This document shows positions 43,274-48,210 of a DNA stretch of 48,210 bases, one piece after another; position 1 is the stretch's first letter, and every line of letters begins with the position of its first letter. The position numbers and the translations under genes are program-made. Under the pieces are notes generated by a model that saw only the letters and a program-made list of their open reading frames with translations, was not told the origin of the DNA and did no database searches. The DNA comes from CAZIVE01 sp964542435. Its GTDB lineage: Bacteria > Bacteroidota > Bacteroidia > Bacteroidales > Tannerellaceae. The stretch spans positions 1-48,210 of the forward strand of contig CAZIVE010000005.1 in NCBI GenBank assembly GCA_964542435.1. The letters run 5' to 3'.

Positions 43274-45475
43274 TTATTTAAGATAATCGTCGAAATATCG
43301 TGTAATCTTTTCGTAGAGATGAATACGGTCGTGTCCGATGACATTGTGATCGTGTCCCGGATAGACAAAATAGTCGGGATAGGTGCCGGCATCCACGCAC
43401 GCTTTCAGGAAGCCGAGGCTATGCTGCCAGACGACCACATGATCCATCGTTCCGTGGATCAGCAGCAGATGTCCCTTCAGATTGCCGGCTTTGAGCTTGA
43501 GATTCGCATCGCGGTAGCCGTCGGGATTCTCCTGCGGTGTATCCATGTAACGTTCGCCGTACATGATCTCGTATTTGCTCCAGTCGATAACCGGTCCGCC
43601 GGCAACGGCTGTCTTGAAGACGTCGGGATAGGTGAGCATGAGGTTCGTCGTCATGAATCCGCCGTAGCTCCATCCATGAACGCCGATGCGCGTGGAATCC
43701 ACGTAAGGCAGACTCTTGAGATACTGCACGCCCATCATCTGGTCGTCCATCTCATTCACGCCGAGGTGGCGATGGATGACGCTCTCGAAGGCATGTCCGC
43801 GGTTGGCCGAACCTCTGCTGTCGAGTGTATAGATGATATAGCCGCGGTTGGCCATATAGATGTCCCAGCCTCTGCATCCGTTCATCCAATCGCCGGTGAC
43901 GAGCTGTGCGTGCGGTCCGCCATAGACGTAGATGATGACGGGATATTTCTTGTTCTGATCCAGATCGGGCGGGAGCGTGATGCGGTAGTTGAGCTGCGTC
44001 TTCCCGTCAGCTGCCTTGAGATGGCCCACTTTGACCGTAGGCATCTGATAGCCTTCGAACGGATTCTTCGCTTCGAGAAGCGTCCGGATCACCTTGGCAT
44101 TGCCCGTGCTGATCAGGTCGGTCACGTGCGGAACGTTCGGAGCGCTGAAGTTGTCGATGGCATATTCGCCGTCGTTGCTGAGCGTCAGATGGTGCACGCC
44201 CAACTTCCAGCTGAGGCAGTTCATCAGGGAAGAGGAGGCGTTCTCATCGAGGTCCACCGACCAGGCGTAAAACTGCATCGGCGAACCGTGCATGACGCTG
44301 GAAACCGGATGAGGCGCTGTGCCTTCGATGATTACTTTATCACCCTTCTTGTTGAATCCGAGTACCGACGTAACGACCCATTCGCCTTCTGTCAGTCTGC
44401 GGATCAGTTTTCCATCCGTGCTGTAGAGATAGAGATGGTTGTAGCCGTCGCGTTCGCTCTGCCAGATGAAACGTTGGTTGTCATTCGGGAGGAAGAGCGG
44501 TCCATGTTGCGGTTCCACATAAGCCTCGTCCTTCTCCGTGAAGAGATCCAGTTCCTGCTTTCCGTCCGTAACCGAATAGCGTTTCAGATGCATCTCATCC
44601 TGTCCGCGGTTCAGTTCGGCAATATAGATGGAGCTGTCGTCAGGACTCCATGTGATGTTGGTCAGATATTTCTCCAGAGGAAGTCCGGTGTGCAGCCAGG
44701 TCGTCTTGCCGGTAGCCAATTCATAGATGCCGACCGTGACATGATGGCTCTTCATGCCTGCCATCGGATATCTGTGAGGCACCATCTGTGCCTCCCGCGC
44801 ATCGATGTTGACAAGCGGATAGACAGGTACCATCGATTCGTCCATGCGGTAGAAGGCAAGCTTGCTGCCGTCGTGATTCCAGAAGGTCCCTTTATGTATG
44901 CCGAATTCGTTCTGATGCACGGACTGTCCGCAGACAATGCCCGTGTCAGGTTCGTTGGTAACCGTCAGAATCGATCCGTCGCTCTTGAGAATCTTCAGAT
45001 TGTTCTCGAGAGTAAAGGCATACGCCTTGTTCGCAGGACAGAAGTCATAATTTGTTCCCTTAGATTGCAGCGGATAATCGGCAACTACCTGATTCTTGTG
45101 GATATCGTAGAAGATGCGGTGATTGCGGGTGTCGAACGATAGAATATCGGCCTTCTCAGGCGTAGAGAACTGGGGAAGTTCCGAGATGGTATCTCTGCCG
45201 GCCGATTTCAGAGCCTCGTTCAGCTCCTTGCGCGTGAAGATCACGCTCTCTTTTCCTGCAGGTTTGCCACCGAGGATACTGTCGCCTTTGGCATAAAGAT
45301 AGAGGTCTCCGCACCATTGGAGCTGAGGAATACTCTTGGGAACAAATCGTTTCGAAGTCTTCCCTCCGGGAATGAGATCTTCCAAAGTAAGGCTCTTGTT
45401 CTGAGCCGAAGCGGTAATCATTCCCATCATCAATAAGCTGCCGATAGCTACTGCCGTTCTAATCTTCCGAATCAT
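43274..45475 (-). CDS. Secreted dipeptidyl-peptidase IV-like S9 peptidase
   Basis: The 733-residue protein starts at 45475 with a signal peptide (MIRKIRTAVAIGSLLMMGMITASAQ). A beta-propeller occupies about 40-480 (DPP-IV N-terminal domain), followed by the alpha/beta-hydrolase S9 domain. The catalytic triad is Ser603 in GWSYGG, Asp678 in GTMDHVV and His710 in GHDHNV. It probably releases dipeptides after proline or alanine. The usual double-Glu motif of true DPP-IV was not clearly found, so specificity is open. Its start overlaps the RNA methyltransferase gene by 17 bases. Confidence 0.9.
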   Translation of the reverse strand: MIRKIRTAVAIGSLLMMGMITASAQNKSLTLEDLIPGGKTSKRFVPKSIPQLQWCGDLYLYAKGDSILGGKPAGKESVIFTRKELNEALKSAGRDTISELPQFSTPEKADILSFDTRNHRIFYDIHKNQVVADYPLQSKGTNYDFCPANKAYAFTLENNLKILKSDGSILTVTNEPDTGIVCGQSVHQNEFGIHKGTFWNHDGSKLAFYRMDESMVPVYPLVNIDAREAQMVPHRYPMAGMKSHHVTVGIYELATGKTTWLHTGLPLEKYLTNITWSPDDSSIYIAELNRGQDEMHLKRYSVTDGKQELDLFTEKDEAYVEPQHGPLFLPNDNQRFIWQSERDGYNHLYLYSTDGKLIRRLTEGEWVVTSVLGFNKKGDKVIIEGTAPHPVSSVMHGSPMQFYAWSVDLDENASSSLMNCLSWKLGVHHLTLSNDGEYAIDNFSAPNVPHVTDLISTGNAKVIRTLLEAKNPFEGYQMPTVKVGHLKAADGKTQLNYRITLPPDLDQNKKYPVIIYVYGGPHAQLVTGDWMNGCRGWDIYMANRGYIIYTLDSRGSANRGHAFESVIHRHLGVNEMDDQMMGVQYLKSLPYVDSTRIGVHGWSYGGFMTTNLMLTYPDVFKTAVAGGPVIDWSKYEIMYGERYMDTPQENPDGYRDANLKLKAGNLKGHLLLIHGTMDHVVVWQHSLGFLKACVDAGTYPDYFVYPGHDHNVIGHDRIHLYEKITRYFDDYLK

Positions 45476-47063
45476 CGTTTCCTTTGCTCTTCCAATCTCT
45501 GTTGCCCGATCCCTTGAAGCCCGATCTNNNNNNNNNNNNNNNNNNNNNNNNNNNNNNNNNNNNNNNNNNNNNNNNNNNNNNNNNNNNNNNNNNNNNNNNN
45601 NNNNNNNNNNNNNNNNNNNNNNNNNNNCCGAAGCTCTTGTCGTCATCGTGGAAACGCATCTTGCGTTCCCCTCTCGGACGGACAGACTCGCGTCCTGGAA
45701 TCTCCTCCAAGGTATCGTCGTCTGAAGCTACCGTGTCGAGATTGTCGAGACCTTCTGCATCGTCACCGCCATGCTCGGCAGCGAAGCGACGTTCCGGACT
45801 GTCCATCTTATCGGTACGGAAGTTAGGCTTGCGAGCCGGACGGCTGGGAGCTTTCACAACCTTCACACCATCGTCATTGAGGGTGACGGCACTCCGTTTC
45901 TCATTTAGATCACGCTTGTAGTCGTCGTTCCTGCCTTCGAACATCTCGAAGCAGCGATACTCGCATTCCAGTGAACCGTTCATCAGTTTGATCTTCGTCT
46001 TCGGGTGCAGTCCGATCTTGTCGAAGCATTCCTGCTGGAAGCTGATCACCCAAGCCTGATAACCGGTGAAGACATGCTTCAGCCGTTCTCCAATCATATT
46101 GTAAAGTCCCAACAGATCGTTGGGCTTGATTCTTTCGCCGTAAGGAGGATTGGTGACGAGAATTCCGGGTTGGGGAGCTTCGTTCATCTGCTGGAAAGGC
46201 TGGACCTTCAGTTCGATGATCGATGACATTCCGGCACTTCTTACATTCTCCTGGGCCGTTTCGATGGCGATGGGTGAGATATCCGATCCATAGCATTTGT
46301 AATCGAACTTCTTCTCCATCGAATCGTCGTTGTATATCTTATTGAACAGTTCTTCGTCATAATCCACCCATTTCTGGAAGGCATACTCTTTACGGAATAC
46401 GCCGGGAGCGATGTTACGGGCGATCAGTGCAGCTTCGATCAGCAGCGTGCCGCTTCCGCACATCGGATCCACGAAGTTCGATTCACCTCTCCAACCGGTC
46501 AGCAGGATCATGCCTGCAGCGAGTACTTCACTCAGCGGCGCATCACCTTGACTTACGCGATAGCCGCGTTTGTGCAGCGACTCTCCGGAGCTGTCGATGG
46601 ACAGCGTACAGTCGTTGTGTGAGATGTGGATGTTGATATAGAGATCCGGATTGCTCACTCTGACGGAGGGACGTTTGCCGTATTTCTCCGCGAAGTAATC
46701 GACAATGGCATCTTTGGTACGGTAGGCTACAAACTTCGAGTGGTTAAAATCCTCGGAATTGATGACCGAATCGATAGCGAAAGTCTTGTCAATGGTGAGA
46801 TATTTCTCCCATTCGACCTTCTTGGCTTCTTCATAAACGATATCAGCGTCATTGGCCTTGAAATGATAAATAGGCTTCAGTATCCTCAACGCTGTGCGGC
46901 AGTAGAAGTTGGCTTTGTAAAGTAACTCCATGTCACCTGTGAACGAGACCATGCGGCGACCTTTTTCAATGTCGGTCGCACCAAGTCCCTGCAATTCATC
47001 GGCCAGAACATCTTCTAATCCGAAGAGCGTCTTAGCCACCATTTCAAATGTTTCGTTGCTCAT
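45459..47063 (-). CDS. THUMP-domain class I RNA methyltransferase (RlmL-like), tail interrupted by gap
   Basis: An N-terminal THUMP/ferredoxin-like region (about 1-160) is followed by a Rossmann methyltransferase domain. The catalytic motif NPPYGERI is near residue 305. Earlier landmarks are FVDPMCGSGTLLIEAALIARN and YGSDISPIAIETAQENV. This resembles the N-terminal half of E. coli RlmL (23S G2445 methylation) without the RlmK half. After about residue 395 the protein becomes charged and probably disordered; the 100-N gap falls in this tail. The last 22 residues (RSGFKGSGNRDWKSKG...) look like an RNA-binding RG-type tail. The true length is unknown. Confidence 0.87.
   Translation of the reverse strand: MSNETFEMVAKTLFGLEDVLADELQGLGATDIEKGRRMVSFTGDMELLYKANFYCRTALRILKPIYHFKANDADIVYEEAKKVEWEKYLTIDKTFAIDSVINSEDFNHSKFVAYRTKDAIVDYFAEKYGKRPSVRVSNPDLYINIHISHNDCTLSIDSSGESLHKRGYRVSQGDAPLSEVLAAGMILLTGWRGESNFVDPMCGSGTLLIEAALIARNIAPGVFRKEYAFQKWVDYDEELFNKIYNDDSMEKKFDYKCYGSDISPIAIETAQENVRSAGMSSIIELKVQPFQQMNEAPQPGILVTNPPYGERIKPNDLLGLYNMIGERLKHVFTGYQAWVISFQQECFDKIGLHPKTKIKLMNGSLECEYRCFEMFEGRNDDYKRDLNEKRSAVTLNDDGVKVVKAPSRPARKPNFRTDKMDSPERRFAAEHGGDDAEGLDNLDTVASDDDTLEEIPGRESVRPRGERKMRFHDDDKSFXXXXXXXXXXXXXXXXXXXXXXXXXXXXXXXXXXRSGFKGSGNRDWKSKGNDDSED
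45528..45627. other. Assembly gap, 100 N, inside the RNA methyltransferase tail
   Basis: A run of exactly 100 N within the coding tail of the THUMP methyltransferase gene. If both flanks are read in the frame that gives a sensible RG-rich tail, the missing length should leave remainder one when divided by three. The size given is only a placeholder. Confidence 0.97.
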
Positions 47064-47098
47064 TTGTTGTTTTAAATAATAATACTGGAATTGTTTGA

Positions 47099-47992
47099 TT
47101 ATTTATACGCTTTATTTTGTGTAATCATGGCTCCTGCCGGCACATCTTCCGTAATCCAGACGTTGCCGCAGATGGTTGCTCCTTCGCCTACATGGATCAG
47201 GCCGATCAGTGTGGCGTTGGAATAAACGGTTACATGGTCGCCCAGAACGGGATGGCGTGCAATGCCTCGGATGGCGTTGCCGTTCTCGTCCGGTGGTAAT
47301 TTCTCGCCCGCCAGGCTCACACCTTGGAAAATCCGGACATAATTGCCGAGGACGCTGGTTTCGCCGATCACAGTTCCTGTACCGTGGTCGATGGAAAAAT
47401 GATGTCCTATTTTGGCTCCCGGATGAATATCGATACCTGTCTCCGAATGTGCCAACTCCGTGATCATTCTCGGGATGAAGGGAACGTCGAGCAGGTAAAG
47501 CTGGTGTGCGATGCGGTAGTTGCAGATGGCGCGGAATCCCGGATAGCAGAAGACCACTTCGCCCGCGTTCTGTGCGGCGGGATCTCCGTTGAAGGTAGCC
47601 TCGGCATCCGTAGCGAGGATGGAACGCATCTCGGGAAGCTTGCTGATGAAGGCTTCCGACAGCTGCTCGGCATTCTCCTTAGGCTGGACTGCTTCCGGAT
47701 TCATGCTTCGGGCAAACGACAAACCCGCATGGATCTGTTTCGTCAGAAGAGAATGAAGCTGCTCCACGTTGACGCCAGTATGAAAGCGAATGGTTTGTTT
47801 GCTGATTCGGGCATTTCCGTAGTACCCGGGAAAGAGGATGGCGCGGCACAACTCCACGATTTCTTTCATGACCGTACCCGAAGGCAACGCTTCATCGTCG
47901 CCATAAGCGTGAAATAAGACTCTGTACGACTGTTCGTCAGAGAGTTTATCAACCGTGTCGTTCAGCACATTCGGGTGCTTACGTAATTCCAT
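47099..47992 (-). CDS. cysE: Serine O-acetyltransferase
   Basis: The 297-residue enzyme makes O-acetylserine from serine and acetyl-CoA, the first committed step of cysteine synthesis. A long helical N-terminal part (about 1-175) precedes a left-handed beta-helix of hexapeptide repeats. Landmarks are IDIHPGAKIGHHFSIDHGTG, GETSVLGNYVRIFQGVSLAG and RHPVLGDHVTVYSNATLIG. The active-site His and Asp lie in the DHGTG region. The N-terminal extension and inserted loop (EKLPPDENGNAIRGIA) match the EpsC-like type of Bacteroidetes. It heads the minus-strand operon; the next gene starts 35 bases later. Confidence 0.94.
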   Translation of the reverse strand: MELRKHPNVLNDTVDKLSDEQSYRVLFHAYGDDEALPSGTVMKEIVELCRAILFPGYYGNARISKQTIRFHTGVNVEQLHSLLTKQIHAGLSFARSMNPEAVQPKENAEQLSEAFISKLPEMRSILATDAEATFNGDPAAQNAGEVVFCYPGFRAICNYRIAHQLYLLDVPFIPRMITELAHSETGIDIHPGAKIGHHFSIDHGTGTVIGETSVLGNYVRIFQGVSLAGEKLPPDENGNAIRGIARHPVLGDHVTVYSNATLIGLIHVGEGATICGNVWITEDVPAGAMITQNKAYK

Positions 47993-48085
47993 TTGAAGAA
48001 ATATACTAATATCAAATCATGAAGGTCAAACCGAATGGGAATGATTGGATTCCCTTGTCATCGTGTTGTCGCCTTCTTTTGATGG

Positions 48086-48093
48086 CAAAGATA
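48086..48093 (-). promoter_or_regulatory. Candidate -7 box for the cysE operon
   Basis: TATCTTTG on the minus strand fits TAnnTTTG well. It lies about 94 bases upstream of the cysE ATG at 47992. The region further upstream to the window end (48094-48210) is AT-rich without a clear -33 TTTG and contains no gene that I can see. Confidence 0.5.
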
Positions 48094-48210
48094 TAATTAT
48101 TTTTTGATTCTTTCTTTGATGTTGTTTTATCTTCACATTTTCTGTCTGTTCGTAGCGAATCTTATCAGCAGATAATCGGAAATCGTGCTGCCATCGTGTA
48201 CTATATAGTA

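Noticed and set aside
43319..45142. 607-codon open frame on the plus strand
   Set aside because: It lies entirely antisense to the DPP-IV-like gene, which has a signal peptide and full catalytic triad. The frame has no recognisable domain and follows from the codon bias of the real gene.
45459..45475. Frameshift joining the RNA methyltransferase and the peptidase into one protein
   Set aside because: The peptidase has its own signal peptide at the ATG 45475, and the methyltransferase has a stop at 45459. A 17-base overlap of two genes explains the arrangement.

Overview
The window is core chromosome of a member of the Bacteroidales, most likely Prevotellaceae. The evidence is the Bacteroidetes type of RpoB/RpoC, several promoters with a TAnnTTTG -7 box, weak Shine-Dalgarno sequences, PS-10/S28 and dipeptidyl-peptidase-IV-like secreted peptidases, a DUF2723 membrane protein, and secreted GH2/GH3/GH36/GH123 glycosidases. 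Genus assignment is inference. Three runs of exactly 100 N (33067-33166, 40393-40492, 45528-45627) show a scaffolded draft or metagenome assembly. At the first gap, an exact 55-bp duplication suggests the gap is at least partly artificial.

Layout. (1) 1-11380, plus strand: 3' part of tRNA-Trp, then secE-nusG-rplK-rplA-rplJ-rplL-rpoB-rpoC. Hairpins lie between rplL and rpoB and between rpoB and rpoC, and a strong terminator follows rpoC. (2) 11402-12392: a small minus-strand AraC-type DNA-binding protein and a 553-bp upstream region. That region holds four palindromic elements at a 41-42 bp period, the last a perfect 30-bp palindrome. (3) 12393-20160, plus: gltB-gltD-asnB, a nitrogen-assimilation operon making glutamate and asparagine from glutamine, with its own terminator. 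(4) 20178-24440, minus: a secreted GH36-like alpha-galactosidase, an acetate/succinate CoA-transferase, and a small membrane-anchored hypothetical protein. (5) 24695-26164, plus: miaB. (6) 26320-33060, plus: three secreted glycosidases (GH2, GH123-like, GH3) in a tight operon. (7) 33067-33616: assembly gap, duplicated terminator, and a 41-bp tandem repeat array. (8) 33617-39804, plus: a DUF2723/TMEM260-like glycosyltransferase, NodB deacetylase, queG, and a PS-10 peptidase. (9) 39802-47992, minus: serine acetyltransferase, THUMP RNA methyltransferase, DPP-IV-like peptidase, purD, polytopic membrane protein, DedA/YqaA-type protein (several genes overlapping), then a gap-truncated conserved hypothetical gene.

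Most of the window is housekeeping. I found no CRISPR, phage, transposase, toxin-antitoxin or defence locus. The items most worth following up are the palindrome array beside the AraC-type regulator and gltB, the 41-bp tandem array, the DUF2723-NodB pair as a candidate protein-glycosylation or envelope module, the GH2-GH123-GH3 operon without SusC/D genes, and the hairpins inside the rplL-rpoB-rpoC operon.
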